NCBI GenBank assembly: GCA_900540545.1
Contig: UQGJ01000030.1
Span: 1-29,350 of the forward strand
Direction of reading: 5' to 3'
DNA: 29,350 nucleotides
Source of the DNA: an uncultured Eubacteriales bacterium
Lineage (GTDB): Bacteria; Bacillota; Clostridia; Oscillospirales; Oscillospiraceae
How positions within the stretch are numbered: position 1 is the stretch's first letter; the number at the start of each line of letters is the position of its first letter. Shown one piece after another: positions 7,783-15,541 of the stretch. The position numbers were made by a program, and so were the translations under genes. The notes beneath the pieces were generated by a model. That model was not told the DNA's origin, searched no databases, and saw nothing but the letters and a program-made list of their open reading frames with translations.

Positions 7783-8730
7783 ATGGAGAAAAAGGCACAG
7801 GATGCCATCAATAAGTGCCTGATTTGTGGAGATTATCAGGTCGAGCACCTGGTGGAGGACCAGTACTGGGAGAGTGACATGCACTTCCATGACTACTACG
7901 AGTGCACGCTCTTCCTCGGGGGGAACGTGAGCTTTCAGGTGGAAGACTATACGGTGGACCTGGTACCCAACTCGCTCATCATGCTCAAGCCGAACCAGCT
8001 CCACCGCCCCATCATCCGAAATATGGACGCGCCCTATGACCGCTACATGCTCCGGTTTTCCCCCGCCCTCCTGGACTCCATCTCCACCCCACGGCTCAAT
8101 CTGGCCGCCTGCTTTCAAAGCCAGGTATTCGAGCCGAAGCGGCTTCCCTTTGCGGAAAAGCAGGAGCTGGAGGCCCAGTATGAACGCCTGCTGTTTCGGG
8201 TCCTGTCCCGAGAGTTTGGCTCCGACATTTTGGCTAAAGCCGCGCTGTTAGAGGCCATTGTAGTGATTTGCAGGCTGTTTTTGAAGCCCAGCCCGGATGT
8301 GGCGGGCCTGTCCGTGGTCCGCAGCCAGTTGACGGCGGATGTGATCCAATATATTGACGGGCATATCCATGAGAACATCAGCCTCAGCGATTTGGCCGCG
8401 GAGGTGCACCTGAGCAAGCACTATCTGTCCAGGCTCTTCAAGCAGGAGACGAATATCTCCATCTACAAATTTATCCTGCAAAAACGGATCATCTACGCCA
8501 GGGAGCTGCTAATTAAGGGGGTGTCCCCCTCGGATGTCTACTTCATGTGCGGTTTCAGCGATTACTCCAACTTCTACCGGGCGTTTCGGAATGAATACGG
8601 AATCTCGCCGCGGGAGTACCAGCGCAATTACGCCGGCGGCAGCGTCCAGCTCCCGCCCACGCCGGAGACGGTGGAGCCCCAGGGGCCGCCCTGTCAGGAG
8701 CCGGTGGCGGAAGTGAAGAGCTACTGGTGA
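7783..8730 (+). CDS. AraC family transcriptional regulator
   Basis: This 315-residue regulator has an N-terminal cupin-type ligand-sensing domain (about 20-100, with HFHDYYE at 34-40 and PNQLHRP near 70) and a C-terminal double helix-turn-helix. The two helices are at about 199-222 (ISLSDLAAEVHLSKHYLSRLFKQ region) and 248-283 (PSDVYFMCGFSDYSNFYRAFR region, then YGISPREY). A proline-rich tail of about 30 residues follows. The start ATG 7783 follows a GGTGAGGGG site. The location next to the cupin/ABC locus suggests that it controls the divergent promoters around 1830-2217 in response to the imported compound; this is inference. Confidence 0.93.
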   Translation: MEKKAQDAINKCLICGDYQVEHLVEDQYWESDMHFHDYYECTLFLGGNVSFQVEDYTVDLVPNSLIMLKPNQLHRPIIRNMDAPYDRYMLRFSPALLDSISTPRLNLAACFQSQVFEPKRLPFAEKQELEAQYERLLFRVLSREFGSDILAKAALLEAIVVICRLFLKPSPDVAGLSVVRSQLTADVIQYIDGHIHENISLSDLAAEVHLSKHYLSRLFKQETNISIYKFILQKRIIYARELLIKGVSPSDVYFMCGFSDYSNFYRAFRNEYGISPREYQRNYAGGSVQLPPTPETVEPQGPPCQEPVAEVKSYW

Positions 8731-8745
8731 CGGCTGTGGGACAAG

Positions 8746-10512
8746 TCACCCCTCAAAATCCGGCAGCTTCCGCTTCCGCCGCACCGGGGCGGCAGCCTGG
8801 GCCTGCTGCCGCTTGGCGATGCGCTGGCTGGCGAAGTGGGCGGCCTTGGATTCCGGGCGGACAGCGGGGCGTTTCCCGCGGTCCGCGTCGGCCAGACGGC
8901 TGGTGCGGGTGGGCCTGCCGCAAATCTTGCAGCCCCGCATGGCCTCCAGCACGTCGGACGCCTTGTCCGCCGGGACCGCCACCACGGAGTAATCCGGGGT
9001 GACCTGTATCTTGCCGATTTCTTTGCTGGACAGGCCCGCCCGCTCGGTGATGGCCCCCACCAGATGCTTGGCCTCCACCCGGTTGGCCGAGCCGATGTCC
9101 ACCACCACGTCGGCGTAGGCCGTGGGTGGGGCGCTGGGGGCGCCGGACAGGCCCAGCTTGTCCGTGTCCCGGCGGGCGGCGCGGTTGGCCGGGCCGACGA
9201 TTTCCGCCGGCAGGTCCTCCGCCGGGAAGCGGAGGCTCCACAGGGCGGCCGCCACTCGCTCCGGCGCATAGCCCCGGGCCACAAGGGCACCCACCATGGA
9301 TTCATATTCCGCCCCAGCCCCGGCCTCCAGGGCCGCCGCCACCGTCTCCGCGTTCCGCTGGTTTTCCTGGGCCCGTATCTCCGCCTGGGTAGGCAGCGGG
9401 ACCTGGCGGATGTCCGCCTTGACCTCCCGGGCCAGGTCCCGCAGGGCGGAGCGCTGGCGCTTGCCGGAAAAGAGGGTGATGGAGCGGCCCGATTTCCCCG
9501 CCCGGCCGGTGCGGCCGATGCGGTGGACGTAGTACTCGGTGGACATGGGGATGTCATAGTTGATGACATAGTCCAAATCATTGACGTCGATGCCCCGGGC
9601 CGCCACGTCGGTGGCGATGAGGAGGTTCACCCGCCCGCGCTTGAACTCGTTCATTACCCTGGTGCGCTGGACCTGCTTCAGGTCCCCGTGGATGCTCTCG
9701 GCCCGGAAGCCGCTGTGGTTGAGGTACTCCCCCAGCTCGTCCACCATGTGCTTGGTATTGCAGAAAATCAGGGCGCGGTTGGGCCGGTGGAGCCGCAGCA
9801 ACAGGTTCAAGGCCTCTTTTTTCTGGCTGATGGGGGCCTCCACGCAGCTCTGGTCGATTTGCTCCAGGGTCACCTGCTCCTTATTGATCTCCACTGTCTG
9901 GGGGTCCCGCTGGAACGTCTTGGCCAGGGCCAGGATGGCCGGGGGCATGGTGGCGGAGAAGAGCACGGTCTGCCGGGTCTCCGGCGTGTCCCGCAAAATG
10001 GTCTCGATGTCCTCCTTGAAGCCCATGTTGAGCATCTCGTCGGCCTCGTCCAGGACGATCATCTTCAGGTGCTGGAGCTTGATGGTGCCCCGGCGCATGT
10101 GGTCCATGACCCGGCCCGGGGTCCCAACCACCAGATTGGCCCGCCGGAGCTGGATGAACTGCCGCTCCATGTTGGTGCCGCCGTAGACCTCCACCAGCCG
10201 GATGCCGGGGAGGAAACGGGCCAGCTTGCGGATCTCCTCCCCCGCCTGCTGGGCCAATTCCCGGGTGGGGCAGAGGATGAGCACCTGGACGGTGGGCTTG
10301 TCCTCCTTGGTGTCGATGGCCTCCAGGGCGGGGATGGCGAAGGCGGCAGTCTTGCCCGTGCCGGTCTGGGACTTGGCGATAACGTCGGCCCCGTCCCGGA
10401 TCAGCGGGATGACCTGGGCCTGCACGGGGGTGGCGGTGTCAAAGCCCATGGCCTCCACGGCTTTTTCAATACGGGGGTCCAGGGCGAGCTGGGAAAAGGA
10501 CTGGTCTGTCAT
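8746..10512 (-). CDS. DEAD-box ATP-dependent RNA helicase with DbpA-like RNA-binding domain
   Basis: This 588-residue helicase unwinds RNA duplexes, with likely roles in ribosome assembly, RNA turnover or cold adaptation. It shows the Q motif (residues 6-33), Walker A SQTGTGKT (48-55), PTRELA (82-87), DEAD (155-158), SAT (FSATMP) and motif VI HRIGRTGRAG. After a charged linker comes a DbpA/RRM-like domain (YADVVVDIGSANRV to EAMRG), then a basic tail ending RRKRKLPDFEG, probably for RNA binding. The start ATG 10512 follows GAGGAG. A terminator-like hairpin lies in its leader. It converges with the AraC gene, 15 bases apart. It belongs to the DeaD/CshA group; the exact orthologue is not decided. 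Confidence 0.95.
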   Translation of the reverse strand: MTDQSFSQLALDPRIEKAVEAMGFDTATPVQAQVIPLIRDGADVIAKSQTGTGKTAAFAIPALEAIDTKEDKPTVQVLILCPTRELAQQAGEEIRKLARFLPGIRLVEVYGGTNMERQFIQLRRANLVVGTPGRVMDHMRRGTIKLQHLKMIVLDEADEMLNMGFKEDIETILRDTPETRQTVLFSATMPPAILALAKTFQRDPQTVEINKEQVTLEQIDQSCVEAPISQKKEALNLLLRLHRPNRALIFCNTKHMVDELGEYLNHSGFRAESIHGDLKQVQRTRVMNEFKRGRVNLLIATDVAARGIDVNDLDYVINYDIPMSTEYYVHRIGRTGRAGKSGRSITLFSGKRQRSALRDLAREVKADIRQVPLPTQAEIRAQENQRNAETVAAALEAGAGAEYESMVGALVARGYAPERVAAALWSLRFPAEDLPAEIVGPANRAARRDTDKLGLSGAPSAPPTAYADVVVDIGSANRVEAKHLVGAITERAGLSSKEIGKIQVTPDYSVVAVPADKASDVLEAMRGCKICGRPTRTSRLADADRGKRPAVRPESKAAHFASQRIAKRQQAQAAAPVRRKRKLPDFEG

Positions 10513-10536
10513 AGGTCTCCTCAATTCATTTCATTC

Positions 10537-10567
10537 AAAAATAAAAACGAGGATAAACTCCTCGTTT
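10537..10567 (-). terminator. Terminator-like hairpin in the helicase leader (possible attenuator)
   Basis: On the minus strand, a 9-bp stem (10567-10559 with 10553-10545; AAACGAGGA against TCCTCGTTT) with a five-base loop is followed by a T-rich run, TTTTTATTTTT. This is the form of an intrinsic terminator. It lies between the predicted promoter (10606-10635) and the ribosome binding site of the helicase, with no gene upstream for it to end. Confidence 0.7.
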
Positions 10568-10605
10568 CAGTCAAAGCCGATATGCGGTCAGTTAATGTAA
10601 CATAT

Positions 10606-10635
10606 AGTTTAACACGTCTGCCGCCCCCTTGTCAA
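10606..10635 (-). promoter_or_regulatory. Promoter of the DEAD-box helicase gene
   Basis: On the minus strand, a perfect -35 TTGACA (10635-10630) and TAAACT (10611-10606) are 18 bases apart. Transcription would start near 10600, giving a leader of about 85-90 bases that contains the hairpin at 10545-10567. Confidence 0.65.
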
Positions 10636-10691
10636 CGCCCGGACCTGGCCGACTCTGTGGCTTTTCGTGTGGCGGAGTGGACGGGGAAGCG

Positions 10692-10728
10692 GGATTGCTT
10701 TGCAATGTGGAGGGCAATCCGTTATAAT
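10692..10728 (+). promoter_or_regulatory. Promoter with inverted repeat before the acetyltransferase gene
   Basis: TTGCAA (10700-10705) and a perfect TATAAT (10723-10728) are 17 bases apart. A 7-bp inverted repeat, GGATTGC (10692-10698) and GCAATCC (10714-10720), brackets the -35 element and could be an operator. Confidence 0.6.
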
Positions 10729-10778
10729 GTTTTTACCGTACGTTTTAGGCGGATAGGGCGAACGAAGGCGGTAATACA

Positions 10779-11336
10779 ATGGCAGAGCTGTTTGAAGCAT
10801 TTCCATACCTAAGAAATGACCATATTATCATCAGGAAAATAGTTGAAGGTGATGTGGACGACCTTATGGAAATTACGAATAATCCTAACGTCTATCAATA
10901 TATACCTCCATTCCTATATCAAAAAAGCAGGGGCAATTTGCTTGCTGGAATTAGAAACTTCGGCGGGAGAGATTTCGATAAAAAGAAACTGATTATTGCA
11001 GGCATTTATCTGTGCGATGAACCTAATAAGCTCATAGGACTTGCAGAGCTGTTTGATTATAAAAAAAGAATGAACCAAATAACGATTGGCTACCGTATAA
11101 ACGAATCATATTGGCACAGAGGGATTGCGACTGATACGGTAAGGCTTATCATGGATTACCTTTGTAATGATTTGGACATTCAGAAGTTGAAAGCATTTGT
11201 TATGCCTGAAAATGTATTCTCTGAAAAAGTACTGATAAAAAATGGTTTTATAAAAGAGCCTGATACTGTTCAAGAGAAAAACTGGGGTGGGAAAGAAATC
11301 GTAGATTTGAATGTCTTTACCTACGCAGTTTTATAA
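10779..11336 (+). CDS. GNAT family N-acetyltransferase (RimJ/RimL-like)
   Basis: This 185-residue protein has the acetyl-CoA-dependent GNAT fold. The acetyl-CoA-binding motif is in NESYWHRGIATDTVRLIMDY (about 107-126), and a later block ENVFSEKVLIKNGF is typical of RimJ/RimL-type enzymes. Related proteins acetylate protein N-termini or small amines; the substrate here is unknown. Base composition is clearly AT-richer than all neighbours and codon use is AT-biased, suggesting recent transfer. It has its own promoter (10700-10728) and terminator (11380-11414), so it behaves as a single-gene unit. The ATG at 10779 has only a weak upstream site (AAGGCGG). Confidence 0.88.
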   Translation: MAELFEAFPYLRNDHIIIRKIVEGDVDDLMEITNNPNVYQYIPPFLYQKSRGNLLAGIRNFGGRDFDKKKLIIAGIYLCDEPNKLIGLAELFDYKKRMNQITIGYRINESYWHRGIATDTVRLIMDYLCNDLDIQKLKAFVMPENVFSEKVLIKNGFIKEPDTVQEKNWGGKEIVDLNVFTYAVL

Positions 11337-11379
11337 ATTTCAGTTCCAGTACGTCTTATTGGTATAAGGCGTCAAAGAG

Positions 11380-11414
11380 CAGGCGGCCGTCCGGCACGGG
11401 TGACCGCCTGTTTT
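11380..11414 (+). terminator. Intrinsic terminator of the acetyltransferase gene
   Basis: A 7-bp stem, CAGGCGG (11380-11386) with CCGCCTG (11404-11410), encloses a small nested hairpin and is followed by TTTT. It lies 44 bases past the acetyltransferase stop. Confidence 0.75.
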
Positions 11415-11435
11415 GCATCTTTAAGACAACGCCGG

Positions 11436-11470
11436 AAAAAGCCCCCTCTGCCTGGACGGCAAAGGGGGTT
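11436..11470 (-). terminator. Intrinsic terminator of spoVT
   Basis: On the minus strand, AACCCCCTTTGCC pairs with GGCAGAGGGGGCTT around a short loop and is followed by TTTTT. It lies just past the spoVT stop codon. Confidence 0.8.
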
Positions 11471-11485
11471 CAGGCGGCGTCGCGT

Positions 11486-12028
11486 TCAGGACTCCATGTG
11501 GCGGCCCAGAAAACCGGCGATGGTCTGGACCAGCTTGTACTCGGTCTCGCCGGTGGGAGCGTCGCCGGGGAGGGCGGCAAAGAGGACGGCCCCCAGCACG
11601 TCCCCTTCGGAGAGGATGGGGGCGGCGATGGAGAGTTGGTACTTGTCCCCGTCCTCGCAGACGGAGCAGGGCTCGTCGCCCTCCTTCCACTGGTAGATCT
11701 GGCGACCCTCCATGATGCTCTCCAGTTCGGCGGAGACCCGCTTGTCGGCCAGCTCCCGGCGGGCGGTGCCGGCCACGGCCAGGCAGGTGTCCCGGTCGCA
11801 GATGACCGTCACCCGCCCGGTGGTCTTGTGCAGGGTGTCACACATCTGGACGGCAAAATCGCTGAGTCCGCCCATCAGGGAATACTTCTTGAAGATGACT
11901 TCGCCGTCTTTGCTGGTATAGATTTCCAGCGGGTCGCCCTCCCGAATCCGCATGGTGCGGCGGATTTCCTTGGGGATAACGACTCTGCCTAAATCGTCGA
12001 TCCGTCTGACGATGCCAGTTGCTTTCAT
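11486..12028 (-). CDS. spoVT: Stage V sporulation protein T, AbrB-like regulator
   Basis: This 180-residue protein matches SpoVT in length and layout. The N-terminal AbrB swapped-hairpin DNA-binding domain (MKATGIVRRIDDLGRVVIPK to about residue 50) is followed by a C-terminal GAF-like domain (about 55-178). SpoVT is a forespore regulator that modulates sigma-G-dependent genes and spore properties in Bacillus; orthologues are widespread in spore-forming Clostridia. The start ATG 12028 follows AGGAGG. A sigma-G-like promoter lies at 12071-12099 and a terminator follows the gene, so it is a single-gene unit downstream of the MarR operon. Confidence 0.95.
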   Translation of the reverse strand: MKATGIVRRIDDLGRVVIPKEIRRTMRIREGDPLEIYTSKDGEVIFKKYSLMGGLSDFAVQMCDTLHKTTGRVTVICDRDTCLAVAGTARRELADKRVSAELESIMEGRQIYQWKEGDEPCSVCEDGDKYQLSIAAPILSEGDVLGAVLFAALPGDAPTGETEYKLVQTIAGFLGRHMES

Positions 12029-12070
12029 ATATGAAATTCCTCCTGCGGTTCTATTTTTCTAGACAGAGGT

Positions 12071-12099
12071 TAGTATTCGCAGGATTCTTTTCCATATGC
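12071..12099 (-). promoter_or_regulatory. Sigma-G-like promoter of spoVT
   Basis: On the minus strand, GCATA (12099-12095) and AATACTA (12077-12071) are 17 bases apart. This fits the forespore sigma-G pattern (GHATR, then CATWCTA-type) with one -10 mismatch. It predicts a leader of about 36 bases. SpoVT is sigma-G dependent in Bacillus subtilis, which supports the reading. Confidence 0.6.
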
Positions 12100-12195
12100 G
12101 GTGGCAGAGCTGGTTTCATTTGGAAGGAATAATCTACAGTGACCGGCAAGCCGAATGACGGGTTTAGAAATTTTATTATTTGTGAGTTTGGTAGA

Positions 12196-13479
12196 TTAGT
12201 TGCCCAGCATGATATTCAAAATTTCCACGTCGGTGCCGTGCATCCCCACCCGGCCCATGCGGCCCACGCTCTGGATGGTGGACTCCACGTCCTCCTTGAC
12301 CAGACCCTCGCCGGGCTGGAAGGCCCGGCCCTCCCTGGCCATCTCCAGGCTCCTCAGAGCGCACTCCACCGCCGTGGCGATCTTGGTGGCGCAGGAGGCC
12401 TTGGCCCCGTCGCACACCATGCCGCCGATGGTGGCGATGGTGTTGGTGATGGTGTCGCAGATGACGTCGTAGCCCTCGCCCATGAGATAGGCTACGCCCG
12501 CCGCCGCGCCGCAGGCCGCACTGACCGCCCCGCAGTAGGCCGACAGGCTGCCGATGTATTTTTTCTGGTGGATGGAGATGAGATTGGCGCACACCAGGGC
12601 CCGGTAGAGCTGCTCCTCGCTGGCGCCATAGGCGCGGGCGTACTCCACCACGGGCAGGGTGACGGTGATGCCCTGATTGCCGCTGCCGGAGTTGATGACG
12701 ACCGGCAGGGGGCAGCCGCTCATGCGGGCGTCGCTGCCGGCGGCGGCGGCCGCCCTGGCCCGGACCAGCAGGTCGGCCTCTCCGCCGTGTTCCATGAGGG
12801 TCCGCCCGGCCTGGACGCCGTAGCGGCCGCTCAACCCCTCCCGGGCGATGGCGGTGTTGCAGTCCACCTGACGGCGAATGACCGGGCGGATGTCCTCCAT
12901 GGCGGCACTGTCGGCAAATGCCAGGATATTCCGCACGGTCAGCAGGCTCTTGTCCCCCGCGGGGGCTTCGGCGGCCCCGGCGGCGGGCTCCCCCTTGGAA
13001 AAGAGCACGCGGCCGTCTTTTTCCACCAGGGTGAGGTTGCTGTGGTACTCCCTGGCTTCCACCCGGGCGCTGTGGCCGTCGGCGGAGGTGAGCAGAACGT
13101 CGATGTAGAGGTTCTCCACCCCCTCGGCCAGCTCACAGCGGCAGAAGTCCTGCTCCAGCAGTTGGGCCGCCCGGTCGATGTGGGCTTGGGTGACCGTCTC
13201 CAGCACCGCCAGCTCCCGGTCGGGGTCGCCGCCCACGATGCCCAGGACCGCCGCGGTGTCGATGCCCTTCCGGCCGCCGGAGTTGGGCACCGTCACGCCC
13301 TTCACGTTCTTGATGATGTTGCCGCTGCACCGCACCACACACGCCGACGGCTCCGCCGCCAGGACCTGCCGGGCCCTGGCGGCCACATAGGCGATGGCGA
13401 TGGGCTCCGTACAGCCCAGAGCCACCATCAGCTCCCGGTTCAGGATGGTCAGGTGGTTGAGATAAAGTGCTTTCTCCAT
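12196..13479 (-). CDS. L-cysteine desulfidase / UPF0597 family iron-sulfur lyase (CyuA-like)
   Basis: This 427-residue protein belongs to the CyuA/YhaM (UPF0597) family, related to the alpha subunit of iron-sulfur L-serine dehydratase. Members break cysteine into pyruvate, ammonia and hydrogen sulfide using a [4Fe-4S] cluster. The signature LGCTEP is at residues 21-26 (Cys23). Further cysteines typical of the family are in SGCPLPVVINSGSGNQG and CDGAKASCATK. The start ATG 13479 follows AGGAGG that overlaps the nitroreductase stop region. It is the last gene of the nine-gene MarR operon, 14 bases after the nitroreductase. Serine or another beta-substituted amino acid is also possible as substrate. 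No strong terminator is visible between it and spoVT. Confidence 0.88.
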   Translation of the reverse strand: MEKALYLNHLTILNRELMVALGCTEPIAIAYVAARARQVLAAEPSACVVRCSGNIIKNVKGVTVPNSGGRKGIDTAAVLGIVGGDPDRELAVLETVTQAHIDRAAQLLEQDFCRCELAEGVENLYIDVLLTSADGHSARVEAREYHSNLTLVEKDGRVLFSKGEPAAGAAEAPAGDKSLLTVRNILAFADSAAMEDIRPVIRRQVDCNTAIAREGLSGRYGVQAGRTLMEHGGEADLLVRARAAAAAGSDARMSGCPLPVVINSGSGNQGITVTLPVVEYARAYGASEEQLYRALVCANLISIHQKKYIGSLSAYCGAVSAACGAAAGVAYLMGEGYDVICDTITNTIATIGGMVCDGAKASCATKIATAVECALRSLEMAREGRAFQPGEGLVKEDVESTIQSVGRMGRVGMHGTDVEILNIMLGN

Positions 13480-13493
13480 GGGGCTTGTTCCTC

Positions 13494-14345
13494 CTAACAG
13501 GATTTGATGACGGCCTCGTCCAGGCCCATGCGCAGGGGTGGGCAGGGGGACTGGTCGGGCCAGCCCACGTCCACGTAGGTGGTCATGCGGTAGTGGTCCG
13601 CAAGCCCTGTGGCCGCGCGGATGCGGTCCTTCATCTCCTGACTGGTAAAGGTGAGCCAGCAGCCGCCCAGCCCGTTGGCGTGGGCCGCCAGCACCAGGTT
13701 CTGGCCCGCCGCCCCGGCGTCCAGAAGCTGGTTGCTCTCCGGCATCACGGGGTTGGCCCGGTAGACCCGCATGTCCTGCAATATCACGATGTGGACCGGA
13801 CCGCCGGGGATGTCGCTGCCCCGGAAGAGGCCGGGAGTGGTGGTCTCCCGGACCACCAAATAGCGAATGGACTGCAGGTTGCAGGCGTGGGCGGCCCACA
13901 GCCCGGCCTCCAGCACCCGGTCCAGCACCTCATCGGGTACGGGCCGGTCCGTCCACTCCCGGACGGACCGCCGCTCATAGACCACCCGCTGGAAGACCAG
14001 CCGCTCCGCCTCGGTGAGGGGCGGCGTCTGGAAGGGGCTCAAATCGGCCGCCTCTCCCGCCTGGAGCTTCCGGGCCAGCGCCAGGATGGACTGGGCGTAG
14101 GCATACTCGGGCAGATGCTCCGGCAGGCCCCGGGCCTTCCACACGTCCAAAAATTTTTCCACGGTCTGGGTCTGCTCCGCCCGCAGGCTGCTGCCGCGGT
14201 ATGCACAGGAATAGGTCTGGATCTCCAGGGTGTGATGGCACCGCTCCCGGAAGCGGGCCCGGAACTCGGTCTCATCCATGGTCATCAGTTCGTCCCGGGT
14301 CTTGTTGAATTCCGCGGCGAAGTTGACTTTTTCTCCCTCCGGCAT
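13494..14345 (-). CDS. Nitroreductase family flavoprotein with N-terminal extension
   Basis: This 283-residue protein has an FMN-dependent nitroreductase fold in its C-terminal part. RRSVREW (125-131) is the FMN phosphate-contacting motif, followed by LWAAHACNLQSIRYLVV and later GAAGQNLVLAAHANGLGGCWL. The first 115 residues are not part of a standard nitroreductase and resemble nothing I can name; they are mostly helical and charged. The start ATG 14345 follows AAAGGAG. It sits 20 bases after the M20 gene. Family members reduce nitro groups, quinones, enones or other conjugated bonds with NAD(P)H. Its role here is probably a reduction in the pathway. Confidence 0.88.
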   Translation of the reverse strand: MPEGEKVNFAAEFNKTRDELMTMDETEFRARFRERCHHTLEIQTYSCAYRGSSLRAEQTQTVEKFLDVWKARGLPEHLPEYAYAQSILALARKLQAGEAADLSPFQTPPLTEAERLVFQRVVYERRSVREWTDRPVPDEVLDRVLEAGLWAAHACNLQSIRYLVVRETTTPGLFRGSDIPGGPVHIVILQDMRVYRANPVMPESNQLLDAGAAGQNLVLAAHANGLGGCWLTFTSQEMKDRIRAATGLADHYRMTTYVDVGWPDQSPCPPLRMGLDEAVIKSC

Positions 14346-14365
14346 GATGTGCGCGCTCCTTTCTG

Positions 14366-15529
14366 TCAGGTCTGTCCGGCGTCCAGGGCGAACTGGGCCA
14401 GCAGGGCCGCCCCTTGTACCAGCGCGTTTTCGTCCACGTCGAAGCACTCGTGGTGGTGCGGATAGCACTTCCCGGCGGCCTCGTTCCTGGCCCCGACAAA
14501 GACCATGCAGCCCGGCACTCTGTCCAGATACCAGGCGAAATCCTCCCCGCCCATGGTCCGCTCCAGGTGGACCAGGGCGGTCTCGCCGAAGAGCTTGGCG
14601 GCCGCCCGCCGGGCGATGTCGGTGCTCTCCGGCTCGTTGATGGTGGGCGGTGTGCAGGGGCGGTACTCAAAACTGCAGGTGGCTCCGTGGGCCTGGGCGG
14701 TGGCGGAGGCGATGCCTTCCAGCAGACCGGGCAGCGCGGCGCGGAGCTGGGGGTCGAAGCAGCGCACGGTGCCGGAGAGCTCCACCTCGTTGGCAATGAT
14801 GTTGGACTGGGTGCCGCCCCGGATGGTCCCAATGGTGACCACCACCGGCTCCAGGGGATTCACCTTCCGGCTGGCAATCAACTGGAGCTGCTCCACCACG
14901 GCGCAGGCGGCCACGATGGCGTCCACCGACTGGTGGGGCTGTGCCCCGTGGGCGCTCTTGCCGTGGATGGTGAGATAGATGTTGTCGGCGCAGGCCATCC
15001 GGGGGCCGGGCTCGGCGGAGAGGCTCCCCACCGGCAGATCGCTCCAGACGTGGACGGCGGCGATGCGGTTTAGGTCCGCAAGCTGGGGCAGGGCGGAGAG
15101 CTGGCGGGCGCCCTCGATGATCTCCTCGGCGGGCTGGAAAATGAGCTTGACGGTGCCCCGCAGCTCGTCCAAATGCCCCTTCAGCACCCGCGCTACCGTG
15201 AGCAGTATGGCCACGTGGCAGTCGTGGCCGCAGGCGTGCATGACGCCGTCCCGCCGGGAGCGGTAGGGGATGTCCGGCTTCTCCTGGATGGGCAGGGCGT
15301 CCATGTCGGCCCGCAGGCCAACCACGGGGCCCGGCGCGGCCCCCTGGAGCGTGGCGATGACGCCGGTGCCGCAGACGGTCTCGCAGGGGATGCCCAGCTC
15401 GCCCAGCTCCCGCAGGATCAGGGCCTGGGTGTCGTGCTCCTGCCAGCCCAGCTCCGGGTTTTGGTGGATGGTCCGGCGCAGCGCCGTCATGTGGTCCGCG
15501 AGGGCGCGGACTTCGGATAGAACGTCCAT
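14366..15529 (-). CDS. M20 family metal-dependent amidohydrolase
   Basis: This 387-residue cytoplasmic hydrolase belongs to the M20D group (hippurate hydrolase, N-acyl-amino-acid or IAA-amino-acid hydrolase). Metal and catalytic elements are LRADMDALP (72-80), HACGHDCH with Cys100 and His102, QPAEE (132-136), His160 in HVWSDLP, and the late His cluster 358-360 before FDVDE. It cleaves an amide to release a carboxylate and an amine. The dimerization lid is in the usual place (about 185-300). Next to a cysteine desulfidase, an N-acylcysteine or cysteine-conjugate substrate is attractive but not shown. The ATG at 15529 follows AGGGGG, 12 bases after the SDR stop. Confidence 0.92.
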   Translation of the reverse strand: MDVLSEVRALADHMTALRRTIHQNPELGWQEHDTQALILRELGELGIPCETVCGTGVIATLQGAAPGPVVGLRADMDALPIQEKPDIPYRSRRDGVMHACGHDCHVAILLTVARVLKGHLDELRGTVKLIFQPAEEIIEGARQLSALPQLADLNRIAAVHVWSDLPVGSLSAEPGPRMACADNIYLTIHGKSAHGAQPHQSVDAIVAACAVVEQLQLIASRKVNPLEPVVVTIGTIRGGTQSNIIANEVELSGTVRCFDPQLRAALPGLLEGIASATAQAHGATCSFEYRPCTPPTINEPESTDIARRAAAKLFGETALVHLERTMGGEDFAWYLDRVPGCMVFVGARNEAAGKCYPHHHECFDVDENALVQGAALLAQFALDAGQT

Positions 15530-15541
15530 GAAGCAGCCCCC

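Noticed and set aside
8727..8750. GGTGAC/GTCACC inverted repeat between the convergent AraC and helicase genes
   Set aside because: The stem is only six base pairs with a 12-base loop and no T-run, and it overlaps both coding ends; it is too weak to call a terminator.
12029..12195. Possible terminator of the nine-gene operon upstream of spoVT
   Set aside because: Only a 4-bp CGGC/GCCG stem without a T-run is present, so no terminator was called. Read-through into spoVT is possible.
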